Positions 1 to 12,022 of a stretch of 64,000 nucleotides of DNA are shown here, one piece after another. The DNA is from Gaeumannomyces sp. JS-464. Taxonomy: Eukaryota > Ascomycota > Sordariomycetes > Magnaporthales > Magnaporthaceae. Made by a program: the position numbers and the translations under genes. The DNA lies in the NCBI GenBank assembly GCA_002197995.1, contig NGZR01000007.1, positions 2,128,399 through 2,192,398 of the forward strand. Reading direction: 5' to 3'. The stretch's first letter is position 1. Each line of letters begins with the position of its first letter. Under the pieces are notes generated by a model that was not told the origin of the DNA, did no database searches, and saw nothing but the letters and a program-made list of their open reading frames with translations.

Positions 1-206
1 GCTTACCGTACCTGACCGGGCGTCCGACATCTCGTCGCTTCCATGGTTAATCCCCAACCGCTGTGATCTGCTTGGGCAACCGGGGACTGATGTATAAAAA
101 TGGCAATGTGTAATGTAGCAAAATGAACAGTACAGTAAAGGTAGAGCCAAGATTTTGCCCTGCGTACATAACGAAGCCCTGTCCCCGCGGTGCTTCATGG
201 AGCGGA

Positions 207-325
207 TGTAACAAGGGGACAGTGTCGGCTTGGAAGAAATTGTATTACTCCATGAAAGCTAATAATCTTTCAGGGCCTCAAGAGATGCTTAAGGAGCCAG
301 AATCTGCTGAGGGGAATCGAGGGAG
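207..325. repeat. MULE left terminal inverted repeat
   Basis: Matches the reverse complement of 3405-3499 with a few differences, including the shared block GATGCTTAAGGAGCCAGAAT. About 225 bp more sequence lies between the outer and inner repeat segments here than at the right end, so something was inserted into, or lost from, one arm. Confidence 0.8.
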
Positions 326-2166
326 AAGAAGGGAATAAATAGAGGGACTTTGTGGTCCGTGCGGAGCTTAGGCATCCGGGGCACCTTTCCCGGCCCCGGC
401 CCCATTGGTCGCCTCACTCTGGGTTGGGCACCAACTCCCTGCGGGCGATCGGACCAAGCTCCGTCCTCGTGACTGCCTCCGTGTGACAGCGGACGACAAA
501 GCCATGCATGAGGGTTAGCAAATTCAAATTGGCTTCATGAACCAAAAGGATCTTAGTGCAATGAAGCGCTCATAATTAAGAGGATCTTCCGGGCCACGCA
601 CCCTTTTTGCTCCCGCACCCACCCCCACCGATATCGGCGCGCATGAACTTTCTATGGCGCACCTACACAAACGAACATAGGCTTTAATGCAGGCAGGGGC
701 TCAATCAACAGGAGGGAAGCAAATATAAGTTATCGCCACGAGCAATTTATTAAAAAACGATCAAAAACGCGGTGTTAAACCGCCAAATTACATAAGAAAA
801 GTGCAGGGGCACGGCGTTAAGGCCGTCTATCTAGGGCTACAAAAGGGCCTAGGGACTCGCAAAAGGATTAAAAAACTCGTTAAAGGCCAGCGCAGGCGCT
901 GGAAAGAACGTGGAGGCCTCCCAGCCAGCTTTAAAGGCAGGGCGGCCGGCGTTAAAGGCAAAGTGGCCGGCGTTAAGGGTAGGGGAGTGCCGAGGGTAAG
1001 CACCGGACTTTCCGCCTCGTTAGCCTCGTTACGTGCTTTTAAGGAAGCACCCTGTTCGTGTTAAAAATAATTACGCTTTGCGCTGGCCCGTATACCCGTG
1101 CGGGCGCGGGTGCGAGGCCCTACCGGCGCCTCGTTACCAAAGGGGCCGGTCCTTCGAAGCCGGCCCTTTTTAACCCCTACCGGCTTTGTAACCCGCAACA
1201 AAGGGTCCTTTGCAAGGCGATTGCCCGGGTACAGCCAAAAGCTATTTACGGCGGTAATCCGCAAGCCAAAGGCCTACGGATCACGCCGCTAAGCTTTATA
1301 TAGGGCAATAAGCTCGTAAAAGCAGGGCAGGCCGTATTGGGCACGCGTAGCCTTGCTGCAAAGGCCGATATTTAAGCCGGTTGGGTGCAAACGGGAAAGG
1401 AACGTTAAAAGGGCGAAGCGGTTAATTTGCTCGAGGAAATTAAAGCATTATAACGAAGCTCGCAAAGGTAAGTCCCCTGCCTACGAACGGCCGGTATAAT
1501 CCCACCTAACGCGCGCGAAAAAGGCTTGTTAGCGGTTTTAAAAAGCCGTAATTTTATGCCCCGTTTGCCTGCGAGTTGCCTGTTTAACGTGTGCTAACGT
1601 TAATCGAAAAGAAAAGTCGTACGTTTTAAAGGACCCGTAATTCCTTTTAGCGCCGGCGGTGCTAATTACCCTTTAATTAGGGTAATATTTCGTGTAATAA
1701 CAAGCCTATTGCCGGCGGGAAAGCCAAACGGTTCGTTGCAGGTAGTTAATTAAGCTCGTTTGCTTAAAAAACTTTTTTACAAGTTTATCCATAGCCTTTT
1801 TATGCGCTAAACGGCTTTTAGCATAAACGACGTGCTTTTAAAAGGTAAAAAAGCCGGCTTGCGTGTAAGGAATATCGGTAAGGTCGTATTGGTAAGCATC
1901 CAGGTTTTAGGCAAACCAAATCCGTCGGTAATTGTTATTAAAAGTACGTAAATCCTCCTTGTTAGCCTCGTTAGCCTCGCTTTCGTTAAGGCCTAACCCG
2001 GCTTTTAACCCTCGCCGGGCTTCGTTTTGGAAGGTTTAATTAAAAGACCTTTCGAAGGCTTCCGCGGCCGCAAATTTGCTCCATTTCTTTTTTATTTAAA
2101 GCATAACGTCGGCGTTTATATAATAAACGCAAAGCTGCATTTTTGCGAAAGGAAAACAGGCTTAAA

Positions 2167-3090
2167 AGCTGGTGCGCATGCGAAAATCTAAATCCGTAAA
2201 AGCAACTTTAAAGGCCGGAATTTCGAAGGTTGCCAGAAAATCGCGGAGGGCGCCAAAAAGCCAAAGGAAGGTTTTTTCCGTCTCGTTGTTTATTAGGCTT
2301 TAAAAGGCCGGTATCGTTGTACGCTCGTTGGTTAAAATTACGGCCGTAAAAAGGTGCATATTGTTGCGGTTCGTTTTGTAGGTAACGTCGATTTGGAAGC
2401 AATGCGGGTTGGCTTAAAAAAAAGGAACGGCTTTTCCGTATACCCAAGCAACGTCGGCAAAGGTGGTAGTAGTTTCTGGGTTTCGCTAAAGGAAATCGGG
2501 TGGGTTAAAGGCTTTAAATACGACCTCCGGGTCGTCGAAGGCCCGCACAAAGGCCGCGGCAAGCTTTGTATCCGTTAACCCCGACCTTTTTGTAGGCCGC
2601 CTTGTATTTGTATAACGCTGGTAGGTTTTAAGGCACGTTAGGAAAGCGGCGGCGGCAAAAGTCGAATATCGAGCGGGTACGGATTGTAAAATCTTCGAAT
2701 AAAGGCTCGAGGAACCCCCAATGCCTATCGGTGAAAGCCGAGGCCTGCTTGCGAACAAAAGGCCTTATAACGTTTAAAAAAAGGCGGCCGTGGTTTTAAT
2801 AAATAAAACTCGTCATTTTAACGCTCCAAAAACCCTTGTTAGCCTTTAGGCGTTGCGCGATAAAACCGTAAGTGCAGTCGGAAATTTGGGAAATGCACGT
2901 GCGTAAACGGAAGGCCCGGCAGCTTGTAAACCGTGGCCGGAAAAAGCACCTGGCCACGAGCTTTTTAAAGCTTTAAAAGTCGGAATGCGATCGCACGGTC
3001 GTTACGTAAACCCTTTTAGCGTCGAAATAGGCGCTTATAGCCTGCATAAAGGCCTCGTAGGTAGGGTAAAAGGTTAAAAGGACCCCCACG
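2167..3090 (-). pseudogene. MULE transposase remnant
   Basis: Read on the minus strand from about 3090, one frame carries a recognisable MULE protein interrupted by TAA stops. First comes a zinc-binding/FAR1-like N-terminal stretch with DCTYGFIAQRLKANKGFW and an NHG motif (the C...HNH pattern of WRKY-GCM1/FAR1 domains). Then KQASAFTDRHWGFLE follows, and finally the transposase core IDVTYKTNRNNMHLF, whose D is the first catalytic Asp of the MULE DDE triad. A further TDLDFRM (about 2175-2195) may hold the second Asp. At least three in-frame TAA codons fit CAA to TAA changes. The region 770-2160 is probably the eroded C-terminal part and flank; I could not follow the frame there. Confidence 0.75.
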
Positions 3091-3331
3091 GGGTTAGCGG
3101 TCCAGGGTAGGCCGTCCCAGTCCGTTAAGGGGGCTGCAGCCTCGTCGGAGGCCGGCCCAGCCTCGTCCGGCCCGGCCTGTCGTCGCTCGAGATCGTAATC
3201 ACTTCGTTATAGGGGTAATTGTTGAAAAATGGATTAAAAATGGCATCAAGTTCAATTTGCAGGCAAAATTACGTGGGCTGCGAAACCGGAACGCACAGGC
3301 GTTGCACGGGCCAAAAGTGGGGGCAGGGTAG

Positions 3332-3499
3332 GTGCGGGAGCAAAAAAGGTGCGTGGCCCGGAAGATCCTCCATAAAAAGGGGGCCGCCTCGGGGGAAAAC
3401 CCTCAGCAGATTCTGGCTCCTTAAGCATCTCCTAGAGGTCTTAAAAAGATTATCACAATAAATTGATTCACTCCAAGCCGACATTGTCCCCTTGTTACA
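3332..3499. repeat. MULE right terminal inverted repeat
   Basis: Reverse-complement partner of 207-325 (outer part) and 580-615 (inner part, block GAGGATCTTCCGGGCCACGC). It ends with TTGTTACA at 3492-3499. Confidence 0.8.
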
Positions 3500-3689
3500 G
3501 TGCCGGAACTCCAATAAAAGGCAGCTACCATACGCCTTTTAATCCGCTCTCCTCACTCGTTCCTGTCCTTCTCCATTAGTCCTTTAAAGAAGACAAGACC
3601 GACTCCAGCCAGCCCAAAGAAAAAAGAAAAAAAAAAAAGAAAACAGCCTCCAAGCGCCAAGCACAAACCCCCGAATCTCGGAACCGGAA

Positions 3690-4187
3690 ATGTCGGGAGT
3701 CGACGACCCCATCGCCCGCCAGGTCGACGGCTCGGACCGCCGGTATAACCCAAAGCCAGACCGAAAACCCGCCGTCTTGTTCGCCAACCGTCAACCCATG
3801 CGGGAGCCCGCAACCGCCCGGTGGGATCTGGACATCAGCGCCGCCGACTTCGCCGAGCTCAAGCTGGGCTTCAGACCCCAGATGATGGAAGACAGGTGGG
3901 CCATCGCCGCCACCGAGCCGGACGGCGACGGGGTGACTTTTGTACACATTATGCGGAGCTGGAGGAGGGCGGATTGCTACATCCTGCACGTCAAACCCAC
4001 GGGCACGGACGGCACCGGCGGCGCCAGAATCGAATCCATCACCTGGGAACAGGTCCTCACCGAGTCTGCAACCGTCCGACAGAAGGAGAAGCGGGCCAAG
4101 ATGATGGCCATTGATCTGTGCAGAATTCATCTGGCATGCGCGCTGGAGAAGCTGCCTGCATATGACGATGCCACGATCTGGGGTTAG
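3690..4187 (+). CDS. Small hypothetical protein, 165 aa
   Basis: A single uninterrupted exon with GC-rich third positions typical of the genes here. I do not recognise a domain. The protein has no signal peptide or membrane segment. It is acidic to neutral overall, with a charged, helical C-terminal part (ESATVRQKEKRAKMMAID) and an internal DRWAIAATEPDG segment that looks like a beta strand plus turn. The start is the first ATG of the frame in a fair context (GGAAATGTC). The gene lies just outside the right end of the MULE, so its promoter may include transposon sequence. It is one of the few genes in the window without a frameshift. Function unknown. Confidence 0.6.
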   Translation: MSGVDDPIARQVDGSDRRYNPKPDRKPAVLFANRQPMREPATARWDLDISAADFAELKLGFRPQMMEDRWAIAATEPDGDGVTFVHIMRSWRRADCYILHVKPTGTDGTGGARIESITWEQVLTESATVRQKEKRAKMMAIDLCRIHLACALEKLPAYDDATIWG

Positions 4188-5603
4188 CGACAGTGATGAG
4201 GATGATGAGGTGGAGGAGAGAAAGGACAAGGACACACAGAGTCGGGATGTGGAAGGGACTAGCTCTGGAGGCATTTGATGACTTGTAGTGAAACGGGGAC
4301 ATCGACTCCAATATCTAGACAGGTAGGGAGCGGAAGCGCCAAAAGCACATTTCATGTTCTCGTCTCATTCAGGGCCTGGCGGGTGGCCCACCCTTTGGTG
4401 ACGCCCCGCCTTCCTGGCCTTCCTGGCCTTCCTGGCCTTCCTGGCCTTCCAGCTGCGGCCGTAACAGTCCCAAGAAGATGCCTCGAAGAGGAGGGAAAAT
4501 AGCCAGCTCCGATTACGGTGCGACGAACACAAGCTTTTTTTAACAGCCCAAATCCCATCCAAGGAGCGGGCAAACATCTCAGGAGCGCTGGCCACTTCAA
4601 TGGGTCCGGGGCATACGAGGATGCCATTAACGAGTTTGGCTTCCTTGTTTAAGCCTGCACGCAGGAACAGGCCGGCAAAGGGCCAAGGTGACTGTTGGCC
4701 GACGCTGCCAGCCTCGAGCCTTTGCAGACCTGGGACGTGCCATTTCGGGGCCGGAACATGCGCGACGTCAGTGACCGACTGTGGTCTCGAATCTCTAATC
4801 TCCCCGATTTGCAGGTTCTCGATTGTCAGGTTTGTTGATTTACCCCTGATCGCATCTGTGGCACGCTTTCTTGGAATATCTAGGTAAAAGCAGTTGGCAT
4901 TGTAGATGACCTGAAAGATGCCGCAGACACACCAAACCAGTACGAACACATCCGATACATAGAATCCCCAACGAGGTTATCCCCAAGCCGCTGCGAGGCG
5001 GGGATCAATGTCTGTCACCCGCCACCCGCAAAAGCCAGGGCGGCGAAATGGTAATCCTTGGCTCCTTGGCCAACCCCGCAGAGCAGAAGCTCCTTCCTCT
5101 TCCATGAAAGCGCAACGCTCACACAACAGAGCAGGCCCAGAGCCATTTTGACCCGAGAACCCAGGCCCGGCCAGACGTCGAATCCGTCGTCAGCCAGCAA
5201 CCATCAGGCACGTCTTTCCCCGCCCGATGCAGGCCGACGACGGGCCCGCCAAGAAGCCCTCGCTGCAGAGCTTCCTGCCTGTTCGGGAAGCTGGACCAGT
5301 CTTTCGGTCTGCGCCGAGATGCTATCGCAGATATTGCAGATAAACACCAGCTGGGGCCGGGAGAATGCAGGGTTTTCCATAAATACACGTCTTCTTCATT
5401 TGTCCCACGTTCCGTGTCTGTGTCCCCCTTGTTTCCCGTCCAGCCGGGTTCGCACTCTTTTTTTTTCGGGTACCAGGTTGCAGCTTCCACAGAAAGTGCG
5501 CTGCCCTCGTGATTGCTCCAGTTCGTTCTGAGAGCCTCAGCAGAAGCCAACTTGGACTTCGACTGCTTTCCTCTTCTTCCATCACCCCGACAAAGCAGCC
5601 ACG
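4188..5603. other. Intergenic, no gene supported
   Basis: Open frames occur on both strands but none shows a recognisable motif, splice pattern or consistent codon bias. It contains a 9-bp tandem repeat at 4410-4450 and presumably the promoter of the gene starting at 5604 (a pyrimidine-rich stretch lies at 5565-5585). Confidence 0.6.
4410..4450. repeat. Minisatellite, 9-bp unit CTTCCTGGC
   Basis: About four and a half perfect copies in direct tandem. Confidence 0.9.
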
Positions 5604-6920
5604 ATGCGTTACGCCTTTGCGCTCACCGCCGTCACGGCGGTGTTTGCGGCCGAAATGCCCAAAGACGAGGTTCGCGCCCAGGAGCTGTACGACTCGGGCA
5701 AGAGGCACGAGGACCTCCTGAACAGGAAGATTGTAAGTTCTGCTGTCCTCTGACCGCTTGCCACCTTGATACTGACACCTTCTCTTTTTTTTAATGCAAA
5801 AAGTCGCACTGGGTCGCCGAGGAGGAGGCCGGTCTGATGAACTCCACCAAGTGGCCCAGGCTCGAGTACACCAAGTGCGTAGATGGCTTCGCCCAGGCTA
5901 TCCCTGATAGCCCGGCCCACAAGTTCAGGTGCAAGAACGTGAGTCCTGTGCCATTCTCCTCAGGGGCGATCTGCTAGTGCATATGCTGATTATCTGCCTC
6001 CGCAGATCGACCTTTACGACTTCATCAACCACGCGACGCTGGGCTCCCCCAACACCGACTACCGCGGCAAGAGCGGCAGCTCCTCGTGGGGATGGACCGA
6101 CCCCGAGTCTGGCCGCGAGTTCATCGTCAGCGGCATGTACGACGGAGTCGCCTTTATCGAGATCCTCCCCGAAGGCCGGATGCACCACGTTGGATTCCTG
6201 TAGGTTTGCGCGCGGACACGGGGCACATGATCCCCCATTTGGCCTGGCCTGGCCTGGCTGGTTGGTGTTGAGCGACCTTTGCTGACTATTTGCTACCCCA
6301 AAACCAGTCCCAAGTGGGCGCCTGTTGCCGACAGGGCCTACTGGACTGAGATCCGCCCCTACCTGCACTACATGGTCATCGGCAGCGAGCTCGAGGGTAA
6401 TGGCATCCAGATCTTTGACATGAAGAAGGTAAGCACTCAAAATGATTACAATGCTCCCGGAGGATAGCGTACTGATTATGCCCTCTGCCGGCTCTCAACA
6501 GCTTCTTGATGTCAAGACGGCGGACGCTCCCGTCCTTTTCACCAACGACAAGGACCTCCACGGCCACTTCAACGAGACCCTCCCTATCGGGCGGAGCCAC
6601 AACGTTGTTGTCAACGAGGAGGCCAAGTACGGCGTCGCCGTGGGCGTGCAGCCCCGCGACCAGTACTGCAAGGGTGGTCTGCACTTTTTCAGCCTGGACG
6701 ACCCTGCCAACCCCAAGGCTCTGGGTTGCAACGGCGAGGACGGCTACGTTCACGATGTAGGTTCGCCCGTGAGATACCAGTTGCGGCAAAAAGCGCAAAA
6801 GACGGACAAAGGATGCTAACGCTGCGTTCACAGGCGCAATGCTTGATCTACCGTGGACCCGACACCAGGTACCAGGGCCGCGACATCTGCTATGGATACA
6901 ACGAGGACACTCTGACCATG

Positions 6921-6951
<31 letters not shown>

Positions 6952-7850
6952 CTACCCCCGAAGGCACTAAATCCTGGCCGTCTAGCCAATCCTGACCCTC
7001 CCACAGCTACGACGTCACGGACAAGGCCAACTCGTCCATCATCTCCATCACCTCGTACGAGGGCGCCGAGTACACGCACCAGGGCTGGGTCAACGACGTC
7101 AACTGGTAGGAGTACCTTTTCATGGACGACGAGTACGACGAGGTCGACGCCAGCGGGCCCTCCAAGGACGGCTACCCGACGACCTACATCTGGGACATCC
7201 GCGACCTCGAGAAGCCCAGGCAGACGGGCCTGTTCAAGGCGGCCAACCGCGGCATCGACCACAACCTTTACGTCGTCGGCGACCTGATCTACCAGTCCAA
7301 CTACGGCGCCGGCATGCGCGTCTACGACGTATCCTCGGTCAAGGAGGACCCGACGGGCGGCAGCGTGTGCGAGGTCGCGTACTTTAACATCCACCCCGAG
7401 GACGACCACCTGCCCGGCGGCGGCACCGTCGAGTTTGTGGGTCGTGGTCGTCGTACGCCATATTCCCGTCGGGCTTCATCTTTATCAACACGATCGAGCG
7501 TGGAAGGTACGTCGTGTTTTTGTTTCTTCTTTTATCTCTGCTGCATCGATCCCAGTCCCAGTCTCGGTTTTGCTGATCAACTCCTTTGTTCCCACCGCAG
7601 ATACCTCGTCAAGATGACCAAGCGCGAGGCCTGCAGGCCCAGGACGTGCAGCGCCGACAACTGCCTCCGCGCCATGCGGTCCGGCAGCATCGGCGGCCGG
7701 CTCGAGGACAGCCAGAGGTTCTGCGGCGAGTTCACCAAGACGTACGTGGCCGACGTCGCCGTCGTGCCCGAGTACGCGCAGCAGGCGTGCCAGACCAACG
7801 TCATCTCCAGGGTCAGCTCGGCGTGCGCGTGCCTGCCGACCGACGCGTGA
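5604..7850 (+). CDS. Secreted LVIVD-type beta-propeller-like protein, broken
   Basis: Eight exons join well: 5604-5732, 5804-5938, 6006-6199, 6308-6428, 6502-6756, 6834-6919, 7007-7506, 7601-7850. All introns are GT-AG, and intron 6 holds a (CT)n tract at about 6928-6951. The protein starts with a short signal peptide (MRYAFALTAVTAVFAAE). It carries blade-like repeats (FIVSGMYDGVAFIEI, GIDHNLYVVGDLIYQSNYGA, FIFINTIERG) of the LVIVD/choice-of-anchor type seen in many secreted fungal proteins of unknown role. The C-terminus is cysteine-rich. Two lesions are visible. One is an in-frame TAG at 7108-7110 where Gln fits (VNW-stop-EYLFMDD). The other is a missing base near 7440, after which the frame moves to SWSSYAIFPSGF. 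With one base restored the exons total 1671 bp (556 aa). It is either a pseudogene or a gene with sequence errors. Confidence 0.7.
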
Positions 7851-10556
7851 AACAGAGGGGCTTGGTGTCATGTGGTAGCATGATTATTATGACGATCGAC
7901 GACTTATAAAGAGGGCCACGTAGATTTTGTATAGAGGGGGGGAGGAATACCATGTTGGAAACCTGCACGACGCGACGTCTCGTGGACGGCGGGGGAAAGA
8001 ATAGGATAGATAAGCCTGCCGGCGCAGAGTCTAGGCTGGGGCATAGGCATCCCCAAACATATTCCAGATCTGGACCTTCAGGCTCGCGGCTCTGCTCGGT
8101 CTGGACCCGGGGCCTACCGGATTACCACGCCCTTGGTAATGGCCTCCTTTCCAAGTCACGCACGATGTGTGCTTTCCGTAGAAGGCATGAGAAGGGGTTT
8201 TTTTTCGTTGTCTCAGCAATCAAAGAGACTTTCAGTTCAAGCAGAATGTCAGTGTCAGGCTCCGACGTGGTCCTTTTTGAGTTTTGCACGTTTTTTTTTT
8301 CGTCGAACGGCGGCCACCTACACGCCCCCTCCTTCCCGGGGTAGCTCGCCAGACCCGGCCAGGTGTCATTTGGATCTTCATGTCACTGTACATTCCCTCC
8401 CTAGGACCCAGAGGATCCTCATCATCGATACGCGGGCGCGACGCGACAAAGGGGGTAATGTGATGGGAAAGCAGCGACGACAACGACCTCCGCATTTTCC
8501 ACGGAGTCGCGTGGGGGTTTCAGGTCGAGTACCGAATCGCGGCGACGATTTCCCGCCTGCGCGGGGCGAAGAGGGAGGTCCACGGGGCCCTGGTGCTACA
8601 TGCGTACATATGTACCTCGAGCTGCCATCCGTGCTCGCGACTGGGCCGCCGCCGCCGCCGTCGTGGTACGACATTAGCGAAAGTGGACGTTGTACATAGG
8701 TAGAGGTAGGTAGGAAGGTAGGTAGGTACCTGGACGACCGGACCGAATTACTCGCCGACTGGGCTGCACATAGGGACGGGGTAGGTAGGGTACTGTAGAT
8801 AAGGTATAGTATGGTGGAAGGTTGGGCCGTGTTGTTGCAACATTGGATCGGGCGACTCTGCCAGCCCCAAAAGCCGAGGGAGGTGGAGGTCGCGAGCAGA
8901 AAGAAAAGACTCGCTTGACATCGATGGCGCATGCGCTCGGGATCGGGTCGGGATATTTCATTCCAGTCCCGTCCCGAGGACCTGGCTTAGCGTGGGTTGG
9001 CACCTTAGGCTAGGTTAGGTTAGGTTAGGTTAGCTCTGGCGTCGGGCAGCAGCAGCAACGGGATGTTGGCAAAACAAGCTGATGCACGGAGACGGGGTTC
9101 CAGGCCCGCGGGCCTCGGGAATGTCTGTTCGCCTTGCTTAACTTTGGACGAGGCAGGAGGAGGGAGGGCTTTTGGATGGCGTTTGGGAGTGTTCGCCCTG
9201 GGCAGACCTTAAAAATTGAGAATTTCTGCTAGGGGCCCTGTGGCCTCGTGTTTTTTGGTCAGCTTTCTTCTCTTCCGTGAACTCTGTGCCTGGAACTCTC
9301 GAGCAAAGAAGCATTTCCAACGAAACCCTAAAAGTATTTTTTTCTTATGCAGGGGGAGTAGAACAACCTCACAACGTGGCCGTTGAGATTTTTTTTTTTT
9401 ATGCAACGGACATGATCACGATGGTTGCAAGTGAAAGTGGTCATGCTGTCTTGGTGCCGTAAGCGCCAAGGAGACCCAACCCTTTAGCATGACGGCATCG
9501 TCAAGACCTCTTGACGCGTCCTGCCGCTCCTTCTGGCTGATGCGAACAGGTCTACCATGCATGGTGCCAGTGGTTACTGATCGAGTAAAAGACCAGGGGT
9601 GATCGAGGACGCGCCGCAAGAGGCAGCCGAGAGGAGAGGAGCTTCTCGCAAGCCCGAGGAAGCTTTCAGGGGATAAAACTGCACACATGCAGGTCGCTGA
9701 CACGGCGCGATGATGCGATCTTTAACGGGCTCCACCGGGCTGCTGGGCTGCTGGGCTGCCTCTGCTGCACTTCCACTCCCGTGGCGGCGGCGGGCGCGCA
9801 GGCAGTGAAACGAAACCACGCGGACCGCCCACGGGAGCAGGGTCTAGCCTTGCAGGAGCGTGTCATTCGCGCCTGCGGGCGGTGGCTCAACACCCTACCT
9901 TGTGTACCTAGGTAGGTAGGTACGGAGTACGTGTGTGGCTTGGAGAAAGTCGCGTTGAAACTCAAAAAAACCTTAACGGTCGGCGAAGGTGGGGGTGAGG
10001 GATGCCTGTGAGGAGAACAGAAGAAGGAGGAGGAGGCGAGAGCCGAGGGAGCGAGCTCGGAAGCAGTGGGACAAGCGTGGCTTGCGAGCATGGGTAGCTG
10101 AGCTGGGCCTGGTCGAGATAGGGTGACATGGAAGATTTTAACGAAGAGCTGTGAGAGAAGGTTTCGTTCGTGTGGTTGAGGAATTCGCCGCCGTCATCTA
10201 ATTTTGGACGTTGACTCTTTGGATGTTTCCTCATAGGAGGAACGGTACCGCTCCACCAAAACCACCGGGCCGTGAACGCCACAATGCAACACGCTGCTGT
10301 CTTTTTTTTTTTTTTTTTCTCTTCTTATCAAGGAGAGCACACATGGCAATGACGGCAGAGAGCAAGCAAGAAGGATGGTGATCATCGAGCTCTGGTGGGG
10401 ACCTTGGCACTGCCCAGCCTGCAGCCTGCAGCTCCCGAGCTGCATGCTTGGCTAACAATTGCCAGAAGCAGCATGGAAAACGAAAAACGAAACGAAAAAA
10501 AACGAGCGCGGGGAAAAAAAAAAGAGGAAATAATATGGTCGCCGTTCGGCACTTAA
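7851..10556. other. 2.7 kb intergenic, no gene supported
   Basis: There are long open frames on both strands, up to about 190 codons, but they overlap, lack motifs and run through low-complexity DNA. Visible contents are TAGG/TAGGTAGGTA-type runs (8700-8790, 9905-9925), a short (TTAGG)n run at 9010-9033, homopolymer T or A tracts (8288-8300, 9391-9402, 10301-10318) and a purine-rich block near 10500-10530. No tRNA or rRNA was seen. Confidence 0.55.
9010..9033. repeat. Short (TTAGG)n run
   Basis: About four to five TTAGG units in tandem. The unit differs from the usual fungal telomere unit TTAGGG and the run is too short to be a telomere. Confidence 0.8.
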
Positions 10557-10594
10557 GGGCGTGTTCGCCCCAACGACTGTTTTTTGTTTTTTAC
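10557..10594. repeat. Harbinger left terminal inverted repeat
   Basis: Pairs with 14514-14551. The first 14 bases are perfect and the rest is a degenerate T-rich tail. Confidence 0.8.
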
Positions 10595-10961
10595 ATACTA
10601 TTTTTGCCAACAACTGGAGAAACCGTTTGTGGACCCGAGGCCCCCCGGCCTCGCCCCATATAAAACCCCTAGTAAAAATAGGATTTGGCCCGCCAGAAGT
10701 ACCATTTTGGCCAGGCCAACGAGTCGGTCGGATGGAGGCCTTGCAAGCCACGTGTGGCCCTTGATCTGCAAGGGCCTGGGAGGGTCTGGGAGGGCCAAAG
10801 AGAGGATAGGCCGGCCGGCCGGCCCACGGGTTAAATAGAGGAAGGGATCCAGATCACGGCGGCAGTAGGGGCTTAAAGTAAACTCGATCATTTTGGCTTC
10901 AATCTTTGGCCGTTCAGTATAGCAAATATACCGTTCAACTCGCCTTTTTTTGCTCTATCTC

Positions 10962-12022
10962 ATGGATACCTCCCCAGCCGCCTCCCGGGCCTTGTTCCGG
11001 CGCAAAGCCCGTCAACTGTTCCTCTTTTATATGCAAGCCGTTATGGCCACCTGCATCTCTGGGTCCCTAAGCGGAGGCCTACGGACCGTGCATACGATAG
11101 CATTTTCCGGCGATACCCTTCTCCAGTACTGGCAACGGCCCGAGGCCGCCCGGGCTTTCCGGGAGCTTTTTCGGGTTACCCAAAGCACTTTTCTAGGCCT
11201 TTGCGACTGGCTGATCACGCATACGGGTCTCCCGAGGTTAAAACTATCTCTATGCGCGAAAAAGTGGCCTATTTTTTATATATTTATGGGCAAAGTGTCT
11301 TTTTTCGAGTGGCGGCCCATCTTTTTAGCCACAGCCCTTTTACGGTGCACCGGTATTTCCACGAAGTGCTGCAAGCTATGATCGCTTTTAACGCCGCGTT
11401 TATAACGTTGCCGGAGATATCCAACGTCCGGTGGCCCGATTTTAGGCGACAGGGGGTCCGGGAGGCCTTTGCTGGGTGCTTGGAAGCCATCGACGGGACC
11501 TTAATTAACGCCAAAGTTAGCGCGGCGGAGGGGATCGCCTAAAGGAGTTGGAAGGGCCCAACGGCACAAAACGTCCTGGCGGCCGTAAATTACGGCGGGC
11601 GGTTCGTTTTCGTTATAGCTAACGCCGAGGGCTTAATATACGACTCCCTGTTGCTTAGGAAGGCTTAGCAGGCTGGATTTCGCATTCCAAAGGGTTATTT
11701 TTACCTTGGAAATGCCGGCTTTTTCCAAAGCACCGGGGTAATAACCCCGTTTATAGCGACGAGATATTACCTTTAAAAACAAAGCTTAGCCCGGCTTAAA
11801 ACCCCCGCCGAGCTTTTTAACCTGCACTATGCAAAAATGCGCGTGGTTGTCGAAAGGACTTTCGGTAATTTTAAAAGCCGTTGGAGGATTATTAGGGGCA
11901 CGCTTTTCGGCTACGATATCCGCTCGCAAATCGATGTCGTGTTGGCCGTTACGGCCTTGCATAACTTCATTTTAAAAAGGGAATCCAAAGCATTGTTAGC
12001 ATTAAATCCTGGTCCCGAATAA
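10962..12022 (+). pseudogene. PIF/Harbinger (DDE_Tnp_4 type) transposase, broken
   Basis: Starts MDTSPAASRALFRRKARQ. After about 90 codons one missing base near 11230 moves the frame to EVKTISMREKVAYFLYIYG, and the rest then stays in one frame to 12022. The DDE core is visible: EAIDGTLINA holds the first Asp, FYLGNAGF is the second block with Asp replaced by Asn (family form LGDAGY), and VVERTFGNFKSRWRIIRG holds the terminal Glu. In-frame TAA/TAG codons lie at about 11540, 11666 and 11773. The lost second Asp, the stops and the frameshift make it inactive. The family catalyses cut-and-paste transposition into TWA sites. Confidence 0.85.

Larger units (their letters stand above)
207..3499. mobile_element. 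Degenerate MULE (Mutator-like) DNA transposon
   Basis: The element is bounded by long inverted repeats. The outer part at 207-325 matches the reverse complement of 3405-3499, both ends beginning TGTAACAAGGGGACA. An inner part at 580-615 matches the complement of 3332-3370. Between them lies a minus-strand MULE-type transposase relic. The interior is rich in TpA and TAA with many stops, as expected after RIP. Long terminal inverted repeats are usual for MULEs. I see no convincing 8-10 bp target duplication, so the outer limits are approximate. The element is certainly inactive. Confidence 0.75.

Noticed and set aside
4365..4949. 194-codon minus-strand frame
   Set aside because: Runs through the 9-bp tandem repeat, which is open in several frames, and has no other coding sign.
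8133..8699. 188-codon plus-strand frame as a gene
   Set aside because: It overlaps equally long antisense frames, has no motif, and runs through low-complexity and homopolymer DNA.
9010..9033. TTAGG tandem run as a telomere
   Set aside because: Only four to five units, unit length five instead of the fungal six (TTAGGG), and it is internal with unique sequence on both sides.
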